Positions 1-6,338 of a stretch of DNA of 6,369 nucleotides are shown here, piece by piece. Position 1 is the first letter of the stretch. Each line of letters opens with the position of its first letter. The notes below the pieces were generated by a model. It did no database searches, was not told the DNA's origin, and worked only from the letters and a program-made list of their open reading frames with translations. The stretch spans positions 1 to 6,369 of the forward strand of contig DASVBJ010000043.1 in the NCBI GenBank assembly GCA_036375895.1, written 5' to 3'. Position numbers and translations under genes: made by a program. This stretch comes from DASVBJ01 sp036375895 (GTDB lineage: Bacteria; Actinomycetota; Actinomycetes; JACCUZ01).

Positions 1-2384
1 GCGAGCCTGGTGACGGCGCTGACGATCGCGCTGTCCCTGGGTGAGTCGTGGATCTGGCTCACGAAGGACCGGTCGATCTTCAGCTGCTGGATCGGCAGCC
101 CGGACAGGTGCGTGAGGGAGGAGTAGCCGGTGCCGAAGTCGTCGAGGGACAGCCGGACGCCCAGCTCACGCAGGTCGGCCAGCAGGCTCAGCGCCCGCTC
201 GGCGTCGCTCAGGACGATGCTCTCGGTGATCTCAAGCGTGAGCAGCCGGCTCGGCAGGCCGTGCCGGCTCAGCGTGTCCCGGACCGCCGCGGGCAGCATC
301 GGGTCGAGCAGCGACCGCGCCGAGAGGTTCACCGAGATGCCGACCTCGAAGCTGTCCCGGAGCCAGGCCGCGCACGCTGCCACGGCCCGGTCCAGCACCA
401 GCTCGGTGAGCGGCACGATCAGCCCGTTGCGTTCGGCGAGCGGCAGGAAGACCCCGGGGCGCAGGGTGCCGCGCGTGGGGTGGTGCCAGCGGAGCAGGGC
501 CTCCGCGGAGTAGACGGCGCCGGTCGTCAGGTCGACCACCGGCTCCACCTCGATGTCGATCTGGCCGGACCCCATCGCCTCCCGCAGCTCGCCCATGAGA
601 GACAGCAGCGACGGGTCGTTGAGGTCGATGTCGGGCCGGTAGACCACCGCCCCCTCGGCGCCGTTCTTGGCGGCGTACATCGCGATGTCGGCCCGCTTGA
701 GCAGGTCCGAGACGGTGACGCCGTGGTCGGGGGTCAGCGCGATGCCCGCCGATCCGGACAGGTGCAGGCGCTCGTCGCCCAGCAGGAAGGGCGCCTCCAG
801 CGCGTCGAGAAGTGCCCGGGCCACCTCGCCGGGCCGGTCCGGTGAGGCCGGCCGGGTCAGCACGGCGAACTCGTCCCCGCCGAGCCGGGCCACGGTGACG
901 TCGGGCGGGGCCGCCGCGGTGAACCGGGCGGCCACCTGCTGGATCAGCTCGTCGCCCACGTGGTGGCCGAGGGTGTCGTTGACGGCCTTGAAGCCGTTCA
1001 GGTCGATGATCATGATGGCGGCCGGCGCGCCGACGCTGCGGGCCTCTGCCAGCACGGCCTGCGCGTCCGCCGTCAGCTGCGCCCGGTTCGGCAGGCCGGT
1101 CAGGGCGTCGTGCAGGGCATCGTGGCGCAGGCGGCCGATCAACATCTCGTTGTGCAGGGCGACGGAGGCGTGGTTGGCCACCGTCTGCAGCAGCTGCAGG
1201 TCCGCGGCGGTGAAGCCACGCACCTCGCCGAGCCGGTCGTGCACGGCGAGGGCGCCGACGACCTGACCGTCGTAGCGCAGCGGCGCCACCAGCGCCTCGT
1301 CGGCCTGCCGCACCCGCAGGTAGCCGTGGTCGACCCCGCCGTCGCGCCGGAGCATCACCGCCTGGCCGTCACGGAGGGCCTCGCGGACGAGCCGGGCGGT
1401 GACCGCCGCGGTGCTGGCCGGCAGCGGGTCGACCCGGGACCCGTCGAAACGCCAGAGCGACGCGTCGTCGCCGGCGCCGAAGCGCAGCACCTCCGCGGTC
1501 TCGCCGCGCAGCAGGTCCCGCGCCTGGGCGAGCACCGACGGCAAGACGTCGTCGGACTCCGGCGCCACGTGCAGCTCGCGGGAGAAGCGGAACAGCCGCT
1601 CGAGGCTGTTGTGCCGCTCGGCGAGGGATGCGTAGGCGCGGTAGCCGAGCATGAGCACGGCGCCGGCAGCGAACAGGGGCACGGCGGACAGGGCGCCGAG
1701 CCGCAGGGTCAGCACCGGGACGAGGCCGAGCAGCGCGCTCGCGGCGGCGATGCCCACGCCCGTGACGACGCTGCGCAGGCCGGACAGCGGCGGCGCCCCG
1801 TCGTACCAGCGAATGATCAGGTTGAGGACGGCGAGGTCCACGGCCATCGCGGCTGCCGCGGCGAGCACCGCCCCGACCCACTCCCGCGACCCGTCGGCCG
1901 TGCTGCCGCCGCCGACCAGACGGAACACGCAGAGCGCCACGGTGGTGTCGGCGAAGACCAGCGAGATGTTGACGCCCGACTTCAGCAGGGTCTGCCGGCG
2001 GTGCAGCAGCATCACCAGGGCGGGCCCGACGACCCGCGCGACGAGGAGGTCCTCGGGGACGGCGTAGAAGAGCGCGAGCACCAGCGGGACCTCGCTGATG
2101 GAGATGCTCTCCGCCTCCCGGCCGACCTGGATGTGGAAGACCCACAGCTCGGTCGCCGCGAACATGAGGGCGAGCAGCCACCAGGGCAGCTGCAGGCCGG
2201 CCGGCGGGGCCGGCGGGTGCTGCTGGACCGCGGTCCACAGCACCGCTCCGACCGCCGCCAGCAGGGCGAGCAGCACGAGCACCCGCCGCGTCGGACGCGC
2301 CGTCCGCGCGGACGGGACGCCGCCGCTCACCAACTCCCCCGAGGCCCTCACAGTCTCCGCATCGGCCGGTGAGGCCTCCGGCAT
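1..2384 (-). CDS. Membrane-anchored GAF-GGDEF-EAL cyclic-di-GMP enzyme (3' end outside window)
   Basis: The frame is open for 794 codons from ATG 2384 to the window edge, so the protein is C-terminally incomplete here. Residues 1-34 are cytosolic; about 35-250 hold six or seven hydrophobic segments, like the N-terminal membrane domain of other actinobacterial GGDEF proteins. A GAF-like domain follows (about 262-412), then GGDEF (about 414-580, intact GGDEF at 502-506) and EAL (from about 600). Visible EAL metal and catalytic residues match the family spacing: E628 (EALLRW), N686, E718, D748-D749 (DDFGTGYS) and K769 (KIDRSF). The last conserved Glu and Gln lie beyond the edge. The usual RxxD inhibitory site before GGDEF is PPDV here, and the Gln of the YQP motif is Glu614. 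It could make or degrade c-di-GMP at the membrane; net activity and ligand cannot be read from sequence. GAGGA lies 8 nt before the start, and the gene is last in a protease-led operon. Domain calls are secure; exact TM count is not. Confidence 0.93.
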   Translation of the reverse strand, partial: MPEASPADAETVRASGELVSGGVPSARTARPTRRVLVLLALLAAVGAVLWTAVQQHPPAPPAGLQLPWWLLALMFAATELWVFHIQVGREAESISISEVPLVLALFYAVPEDLLVARVVGPALVMLLHRRQTLLKSGVNISLVFADTTVALCVFRLVGGGSTADGSREWVGAVLAAAAAMAVDLAVLNLIIRWYDGAPPLSGLRSVVTGVGIAAASALLGLVPVLTLRLGALSAVPLFAAGAVLMLGYRAYASLAERHNSLERLFRFSRELHVAPESDDVLPSVLAQARDLLRGETAEVLRFGAGDDASLWRFDGSRVDPLPASTAAVTARLVREALRDGQAVMLRRDGGVDHGYLRVRQADEALVAPLRYDGQVVGALAVHDRLGEVRGFTAADLQLLQTVANHASVALHNEMLIGRLRHDALHDALTGLPNRAQLTADAQAVLAEARSVGAPAAIMIIDLNGFKAVNDTLGHHVGDELIQQVAARFTAAAPPDVTVARLGGDEFAVLTRPASPDRPGEVARALLDALEAPFLLGDERLHLSGSAGIALTPDHGVTVSDLLKRADIAMYAAKNGAEGAVVYRPDIDLNDPSLLSLMGELREAMGSGQIDIEVEPVVDLTTGAVYSAEALLRWHHPTRGTLRPGVFLPLAERNGLIVPLTELVLDRAVAACAAWLRDSFEVGISVNLSARSLLDPMLPAAVRDTLSRHGLPSRLLTLEITESIVLSDAERALSLLADLRELGVRLSLDDFGTGYSSLTHLSGLPIQQLKIDRSFVSQIHDSPRDSAIVSAVTRL

Positions 2385-2395
2385 GAGGCCGATCC

Positions 2396-2467
2396 TCAGA
2401 TCCAGGACGCGCCGGGCGTGCGCCCGACCTCGATGCAGGTCACGCCCGCCTCCTCGCTGGTCGCCAT
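2396..2467 (-). CDS. Putative 23-residue small protein between protease and GGDEF/EAL genes
   Basis: I recognise no family for this short ORF. It starts at ATG 2467, five bases after a strong GGGGGGA ribosome binding site, and ends at TGA 2398-2396. The peptide begins MATSEEAG, has a single Cys at position 11 within GVTCIEVGR, and ends GASWI. It has no signal peptide or membrane segment. It begins 41 bp after the protease stop; its stop codon overlaps the ribosome binding site of the GGDEF/EAL gene, whose ATG is 11 bp further on. An in-frame ATG at 2503 would give 35 residues but has a poorer ribosome binding site. The case for translation rests on the site, which repeats the nine bases GGGGGGACT found before the protease gene. 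It could be a signalling or accessory peptide, a leader coupling translation to the next gene, or chance. Function is unknown. Confidence 0.42.
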   Translation of the reverse strand: MATSEEAGVTCIEVGRTPGASWI

Positions 2468-2473
2468 GTCAGT

Positions 2474-2480
2474 CCCCCCG
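2474..2480 (-). promoter_or_regulatory. Strong ribosome binding site of the 23-codon ORF
   Basis: The minus strand reads GGGGGGACTGAC directly before ATG 2467. The protease gene has GGGGGGACT at nearly the same distance from its ATG. A purine-rich site this good is not expected by chance at a non-coding ATG between two genes, so it is the main evidence that the small ORF is translated. Confidence 0.5.
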
Positions 2481-2508
2481 CCGTTGGTCCAGAAGCCGCG
2501 CATGCCGG

Positions 2509-4254
2509 TCACCGCCAGCTCGCACTGGACCAGAGGGCGTTGGCCCAGGTCGCGCCGGCCCACGTCGCGTCCGCCCAGGTCGCACCGGTCCAGCCGGACC
2601 CGGCCCACGTAGCACCCGCCCACGTCGCACCCGCCCAGGTCGCGCCGGTCCAGGTCGCGCCGTCGGCCGGCGCACCCTGCCAGCCGCCTCCCGCCCAGGT
2701 CGCGCCGGCGTAGCTGCCGCCGGCCCAGGCCGCCGCCGAGGCCTCCGCGGCCGCAAGCGCCGCAGTGTCCGCCGCCCGGCCGAAGATGTCCTGCTCGCCG
2801 ACCACCGCGACGCCGTTGTGGGACGCCGTGAACCGGCCGCGGGCCGCGGTGAGCGAGCCCCCGCCGGCGTAGACCTTGGCCGCGGCCACCGTCCTGCCGT
2901 TGACCGAGTAGGCCGCGGCGAGGTCGAGGGCGCCGGCGCCCTGGCCGTCGGTGCTCGTCCCGGCGATCGGCTTGGCCGAGCGGCGCAGGATGTCCTTGAC
3001 CTGGTCGGGGTTCAGCCCCGGGCGCTGCGAGAGCAGCAGCGCGGCGCCACCTGACACGACGGCCGCCGACTGCGAGGTGCCGCTGCCGCGGAAGAAGCGG
3101 TCGCCCACCCACCCCGTCGCGCCGTAGGACGCGTCCACGAAGGACCCGGGTGCGCGCAGGCTGACCACGGAGACGCCCGGGGCGATCAGGTCCGGCGCCC
3201 GCAGCCCGAGCAGCTCGGCCCCCCGCTGCGAGAAGACCGGCACGCTGTCGTCGGAGCGGTCCGCGGTGCCGCGGGTGTCCTGCGCCCCGACGGCGAGCAC
3301 GGCCGGGTCGTACGCCGGGTCGGAGAGCCCGAGCTTGGTGCCGTCGCCGTTGCCCGCCGAGACCACGACGACGACGCCGCGGTTCCACGCGACCTCCGCC
3401 GCGTGCGCCAGGGGGTCGAGCCGGTAGTCCTGGGCGGAGTCCGTGCCGAAGGACAGGTTCAGGACCCGGATGTTCAGGCCGGGGTCGTGGGCGTGCTGAA
3501 CCACCCAGTCGATCGCGGCGATGACCTGCGACACGTCGGTCTGGCCGTGCGCGTCGGCCAGCTTGAGGCTGACGATCCGGGCCCCGGGCGCGATCCCGAG
3601 GAAGTGAGTGTTGTCCGAGGAGTACGTCGAGGGGCTGGTCCCGGCGTCGCGGCCGGCGATGATGCCGGCGAGGTGCGTCCCGTGGCCGAACGTGTCGAGG
3701 TGGGCCAGGCCCGGCAGCTGCGACTCGAACGAGAGGTCCGGGCCGAGCACGAGCTTGTTGCCGCTGGTGAGGCCCTCCACCGGCAGCACGCCCGAGTCGA
3801 GGAGGGCGACGTCGACGCCCTGCCCGCTGTACCCGTTGCGCCAGAAGGTGGTGGCCCCGGTCAGGGCGGCGATGTTCGTCAGGTCGCCCGGCTCAGCCGT
3901 CGGGCCGACGCCGGTGGACTCCAGCCGCACCCGCAGGTCCGGCGTGACGGCCAGCACACCCGGCACCTCGCGCAGCCGCTCGACCGCGCCGCCCGGCAGG
4001 TCGACGACCGCGGTGCCCAGAGCCGGCTGGGTGGAGACCACGTCGCCGCCGAGCCGCGTACTGGCCCGCCCGACGGCCGTGAGGGCCGCGGGCTCGGCAC
4101 GCACGATCACCCTGGTGACGGGCGTCTCGGCGGTCGCGTCGACCCCGGAGACCACGGCACGCCCGGTCGTCGGCGACGCCAGGACGCCGCCGAGTGCGAT
4201 CGCCGCAGCGGCGGCGAGGCGCCAGCGCTGCAAGCGCCCCAGTCGATGAGCCAT
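2509..4254 (-). CDS. Secreted S8 (subtilisin-family) serine protease with Trp pentapeptide tail
   Basis: This is a 581-residue subtilase. Residues 1-33 form a signal peptide: four Arg in the first 12 residues, then an Ala/Leu-rich core, with likely cleavage after GRA33. About 44-110 resembles an inhibitor I9-type propeptide. The peptidase domain (about 120-449) carries the full catalytic set: D153 (LLDSG), H191 (GHGTHLAG), oxyanion N302 (SAGNGDG) and S394 (GSGTSQSAA). A linker with GGGSLTAARG and GEQDIFG, which I recall from actinobacterial subtilases, leads to a tail of five-residue ATWAG repeats (about 509-580). ATG 4254 is preferred over GTG 4257, the codon just before it: GGGGGGA is 6 nt from the ATG but only 3 nt from the GTG. 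It should be exported and act outside the cell; its substrate is unknown. It is first of three close genes, followed by a tiny ORF and a c-di-GMP enzyme, so they are probably co-transcribed. Family and catalytic competence are clear. Confidence 0.95.
   Translation of the reverse strand: MAHRLGRLQRWRLAAAAAIALGGVLASPTTGRAVVSGVDATAETPVTRVIVRAEPAALTAVGRASTRLGGDVVSTQPALGTAVVDLPGGAVERLREVPGVLAVTPDLRVRLESTGVGPTAEPGDLTNIAALTGATTFWRNGYSGQGVDVALLDSGVLPVEGLTSGNKLVLGPDLSFESQLPGLAHLDTFGHGTHLAGIIAGRDAGTSPSTYSSDNTHFLGIAPGARIVSLKLADAHGQTDVSQVIAAIDWVVQHAHDPGLNIRVLNLSFGTDSAQDYRLDPLAHAAEVAWNRGVVVVVSAGNGDGTKLGLSDPAYDPAVLAVGAQDTRGTADRSDDSVPVFSQRGAELLGLRAPDLIAPGVSVVSLRAPGSFVDASYGATGWVGDRFFRGSGTSQSAAVVSGGAALLLSQRPGLNPDQVKDILRRSAKPIAGTSTDGQGAGALDLAAAYSVNGRTVAAAKVYAGGGSLTAARGRFTASHNGVAVVGEQDIFGRAADTAALAAAEASAAAWAGGSYAGATWAGGGWQGAPADGATWTGATWAGATWAGATWAGSGWTGATWADATWAGATWANALWSSASWR
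2512..2730 (-). repeat. 15-bp coding repeat giving Trp-centred pentapeptide tail
   Basis: The last part of the protease gene is a degenerate 15-bp repeat with a core like GGCGCGACCTGGGCG. It encodes GATWA units. In the protein an aromatic residue falls at every fifth position from 510 to 580: fifteen positions, of which thirteen are Trp, one is Tyr (515) and only 530 (Ala) breaks the pattern. The A-T-W-A-G unit resembles the pentapeptide-repeat consensus A(D/N)Lxx with Trp at the central Leu/Phe position. It may fold as a narrow beta-helix or act as a surface or wall-binding tail; this is inference. Confidence 0.9.
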
Positions 4255-4257
4255 CAC

Positions 4258-4380
4258 AAGTCCCCCCGGTCGATCCGGTCACTCACGGTGGAGTCGTTAC
4301 TGTGGCTTTACCTGTTACTGAATGTCATCCAACGAGCACGGATTGCACTCGAATGGGGTAACAGTCAGGCTTCCTGGCAG
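4258..4380 (-). promoter_or_regulatory. AT-richer leader and likely promoter region of the protease operon
   Basis: This stretch before the protease start has clearly lower GC than its surroundings, as expected for a promoter and leader. On the minus strand CAGTAAC occurs at 4320-4314 and again at 4302-4296, 18 bp apart. A related CTGTTACC lies upstream at 4364-4357, and an imperfect CGAG-N11-CTCG inverted repeat lies at 4333-4351. A TTGGAT followed 16 bp later by TAAAGC is the only weak -35/-10-like pair, so I do not assign a promoter exactly. The GGGGGGA ribosome binding site is at 4261-4267. The spaced direct repeats could be an activator site or belong to an alternative-sigma promoter. 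Confidence 0.45.
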
Positions 4381-4386
4381 CCGAAG

Positions 4387-4438
4387 GGCGCCGACTGGGT
4401 CGGGGCGCCGCCGACCGGGTCGAGGCGCCGCCGACCGG
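4387..4438. repeat. Short GC-rich tandem repeat (about 20-bp unit)
   Basis: There are two and a half copies of a unit close to GGCGCCGCCGACCGGGTCGA. The first copy is 17 bp and lacks one CCG; the second spans 4404-4423; the last is partial. The repeat lies between the exporter stop codon and the protease leader. Its end forms a small perfect hairpin, CCGCC-GACC-GGCGG at 4428-4441, which could contribute to termination of exporter transcripts. No U-tract follows, so a terminator is not called. Replication slippage alone could explain the repeat. Confidence 0.6.
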
Positions 4439-4454
4439 CGGTGCGGGCTCCCCG

Positions 4455-5804
4455 TCAGCCGGCGCGGGCGGCCTCGTCCGGTCGCGGGACGGCGGTGCCC
4501 GCCTCCGCCGCCGGGGCGGCCGACGGGGTCGGGGCCGGCGGCGAGTCTTCCGCCGCGCTCTCGGCCGGCGCGGTGTCGCCGGCCGAGCGGGGGTCCCGGA
4601 AGTCCTTCATGCCCGGCACGAGCAGCAGCAGCAGGACGGGCACCACGGCGACGACTGCGGCGCTGGCGAGGACGGCCGCCTCGCCGAACCGGCCGGCCGC
4701 GGGGCCGACGAGCGCTAGCCCGATCGGCATGAGGGCGAACGAGCACAGCCAGTCGATCGACGTCACCCGCGCGAGCTGGTGTGCCGGGAACGCGCGTTGC
4801 AGCGCGCTGGTCCAGAACACGATGAACGGCTCCAGGCACAGGCCGGCCACGAAGTGGCAGGCGAAGATCCACCACGGCGCGAACGGCGTGAGCAACGACA
4901 CGGGCACGAGCGCGTACGGGAGCAGACCCAGCACGCCGACCAAGCCCGGGTGCCGGGGACGGAGCCGCATCGCGGTCACCGCGCCGAGCACGCCGCCCAG
5001 GGAGAACAGCGACAGGGCGGTGCCGTAGACCGCGTCGCCGCCGAACTCGCGGCGCCCGATGACCGGCAGCAGGACGACGGCGGGCGCCACCGCGAGCATG
5101 AGCTGCAGCGCCGCCACGCCGAGCACGGCCGCCGCCCATCGATGCCGCCACACCTCGGCGAACCCCTCGCGAATGTCCGCGAGCACGGAGTGAGAGGCCG
5201 ACGCCTCGTAGGCCGGCTCGCGCAGCCGCGCGAGGGTGAGCAGGCTGATGAGGAAGGTCGCGGCGTCCACGACGAACGCGGTGCGCACCCCGACGAGCGC
5301 CACCAGCCCAGCCCCGAGCCCAGGTCCCACGACCGCGGCGGTCCGCAGCGAGACCGAGGTCAGCGCGTTCGCCGCGGGACGCAGCTCCAGCGGCACCACG
5401 CCGGGGACGAGTGCGCCGTACGCCGGGCGGAAGAACGCCTCGCCACCACCCACGAGGAACACCATCGCCGCGAGTGCCCAGACCGGCGGCGAGGCGGGCA
5501 GCAGCGCCAGCACGACCACGGCGAGCAGTCGGAACGCGTCGGAGGCCATCATCACCGCGCGACGCGGGAGTCGGTCGGCCCAGACGCCGCCGAGCAGGAC
5601 GAACAGCACCAGCGCCACCCAGCGCGCGGCGAGCACCAGGCCGACCGAGCCGGCGTCGTTGCCGGTGCTGTTCAGCACCGCGATGGTGACGGCGACCGGG
5701 AAGATCTGGTCGCCCACCGTGGAGACGGTCTGGCCCGCGAACAGCAGCCGGAAGTCGCGCAGCCCGAGGACACCTCGGCGGGCCGTCGCGGTGCCCGGGC
5801 TCAC
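4455..5804 (-). CDS. MFS exporter, EntS/MFS_3-like
   Basis: This 449-residue major facilitator protein has about twelve hydrophobic segments. The start (about 14-30, LRDFRLLFAGQTVSTVGD) and the loop 2-3 motif GGVWADRLPRR (72-82) are typical of the MFS_3 group, which includes the enterobactin exporter EntS and many actinobacterial drug-efflux proteins. EAFFRPAYGALVP (122-134) and GPGLGAGLVALVG (160-172) also fit. The last 45 residues are a polar Ala/Pro/Glu-rich cytosolic tail, probably disordered. It likely exports a small molecule by proton antiport; the substrate cannot be told from sequence. GTG 5804 overlaps the TGA of the upstream ArsR-like gene (GTGA), with only a weak ribosome binding site, so translation is probably coupled and the regulator likely controls it. 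Family is secure; any specific substrate would be a guess. Confidence 0.94.
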   Translation of the reverse strand: MSPGTATARRGVLGLRDFRLLFAGQTVSTVGDQIFPVAVTIAVLNSTGNDAGSVGLVLAARWVALVLFVLLGGVWADRLPRRAVMMASDAFRLLAVVVLALLPASPPVWALAAMVFLVGGGEAFFRPAYGALVPGVVPLELRPAANALTSVSLRTAAVVGPGLGAGLVALVGVRTAFVVDAATFLISLLTLARLREPAYEASASHSVLADIREGFAEVWRHRWAAAVLGVAALQLMLAVAPAVVLLPVIGRREFGGDAVYGTALSLFSLGGVLGAVTAMRLRPRHPGLVGVLGLLPYALVPVSLLTPFAPWWIFACHFVAGLCLEPFIVFWTSALQRAFPAHQLARVTSIDWLCSFALMPIGLALVGPAAGRFGEAAVLASAAVVAVVPVLLLLLVPGMKDFRDPRSAGDTAPAESAAEDSPPAPTPSAAPAAEAGTAVPRPDEAARAG

Positions 5805-6322
5805 GGCTGCATCCCGAAGAGCGCGACCGTGACGCTCACGTGGTGAGCGCCGGCGGCGTGCGGCGGTCGGGCCGCCCGGTGCAGGTCAGCGACCGCGGAC
5901 CGCACCCGGTCCACGGCCTCGGCCCAGTCGGCCGGCGCGACCCACAACTCGGCGTCCGCCGAGGTGCCGCGCGAATCGCCGTACTCGTCGTCGGCCAGGG
6001 CGGAACGTCGCACCAGCTCCTCCGCGAGTGCGCGCCACCACAGCTGGCGCCCCTCGGCGTCGGACTCCAGGGGGGCCGCGGTCTCGGGCACGTGCCGGTA
6101 GCGACGCTCGCGACCGCCCCGGTTCGACCGCTCCTCGGCGAGGTCGAGCAGCCCGGCAGCCACCAGCTGGCGGACGTGGTAGCTCGCGTTGGCGTGGCTG
6201 ATGTCGAGCTCGCGCGCGACCTCGGCCGCCGACATCGGCGCGCCGGTGAGCAGCGAGAGGATGCGCAGCCGGACCGGGTGGGCCACCGCTCGCAGCGTGT
6301 CCGTCGAGACCCCCAAAGACAT
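5801..6322 (-). CDS. ArsR-like winged helix-turn-helix regulator
   Basis: This 173-residue regulator has an N-terminal winged helix (about 8-78). AVAHPVRLRILSLL (12-25) is the classic ArsR/HTH_20 opening, MSAAEVARELDIS (30-42) leads into the recognition helix HANASYHVRQLVAAG (43-57), and the Arg-rich wing is at 66-77. The C-terminal half (about 90-173), with ELWVAPADW and SVTVALF, matches actinobacterial relatives that sit beside exporters and may be the effector or dimerisation part. There is no Cys anywhere, so it cannot use the Cys metal site of classical ArsR/SmtB sensors; an organic ligand is more likely. It precedes the MFS gene with a 4-bp overlap, so it probably represses that exporter and itself. 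ATG 6322 is chosen because the conserved domain begins right after it. It lacks a ribosome binding site, and a -10-like element sits where a leaderless transcript would need it. Confidence 0.92.
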   Translation of the reverse strand: MSLGVSTDTLRAVAHPVRLRILSLLTGAPMSAAEVARELDISHANASYHVRQLVAAGLLDLAEERSNRGGRERRYRHVPETAAPLESDAEGRQLWWRALAEELVRRSALADDEYGDSRGTSADAELWVAPADWAEAVDRVRSAVADLHRAARPPHAAGAHHVSVTVALFGMQP

Positions 6323-6329
6323 GTTGGGG
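6311..6329. promoter_or_regulatory. Candidate operator: inverted repeat over the regulator start codon
   Basis: CCCCAA (6311-6316) and TTGGGG (6324-6329) are perfect inverted arms separated by seven bases that contain the ATG of the ArsR-like gene. A symmetric site of this size at the transcription start suits a dimeric winged-helix repressor acting on its own promoter. The alternative is a small mRNA hairpin sequestering the start codon. Confidence 0.4.
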
Positions 6330-6338
6330 AGTATGCCA
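6330..6338 (-). promoter_or_regulatory. Putative extended -10 element for a leaderless regulator-exporter transcript
   Basis: The minus strand reads TGGCATACT, a TGn extension plus a CATACT hexamer (4 of 6 to TATAAT). It ends seven bases before ATG 6322, so transcription would start at or next to the start codon. The upstream bases show no convincing -35 box. Leaderless genes of this layout are common in actinobacteria. Only 31 bp of upstream sequence remain to judge the rest. Confidence 0.4.

Noticed and set aside
1369..2238. 289-codon minus-strand frame inside the GGDEF/EAL gene
   Set aside because: It is the same strand in another frame, Pro/Arg/Gly-rich, and overlaps the clearly coding membrane and GAF region.
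48..2372. Long plus-strand open frames opposite the GGDEF/EAL gene
   Set aside because: Their translations are Arg/Gln/Gly/Ala-rich with no recognisable domain, while the opposite strand encodes continuous GAF, GGDEF and EAL motifs. They are high-GC shadows.
2512..2730. Repeat cluster considered as a CRISPR array or minisatellite
   Set aside because: The unit is 15 bp, in frame, without spacers, and encodes a regular protein tail.
2469..3388. Other minus-strand frames within the protease gene (95 and 330 codons)
   Set aside because: They overlap the catalytic domain and repeat tail and have no family signature of their own. The RDLGG-like stretch is a by-product of the 15-bp repeat, kept only as a low-interest finding.
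4255..4257. GTG 4257 as protease start
   Set aside because: It lies only 3 nt from the GGGGGGA ribosome binding site, whereas the ATG right after it has normal spacing. The difference is one residue.
4261..4364. c-di-GMP (GEMM-I) riboswitch in the protease leader
   Set aside because: GGTAAAGCCACAG on the minus strand recalls the GCAAAGCC segment of GEMM, and a c-di-GMP gene is in the operon. However, I cannot build the paired P1 and P2 helices or find the other conserved segments. A covariance-model scan against the Rfam GEMM models would settle it.
4455..5846. Plus-strand and other-frame ORFs across the exporter and regulator genes
   Set aside because: They have low-complexity Arg/Gly/Pro composition and no domains, and lie opposite genes with clear MFS and winged-helix motifs.
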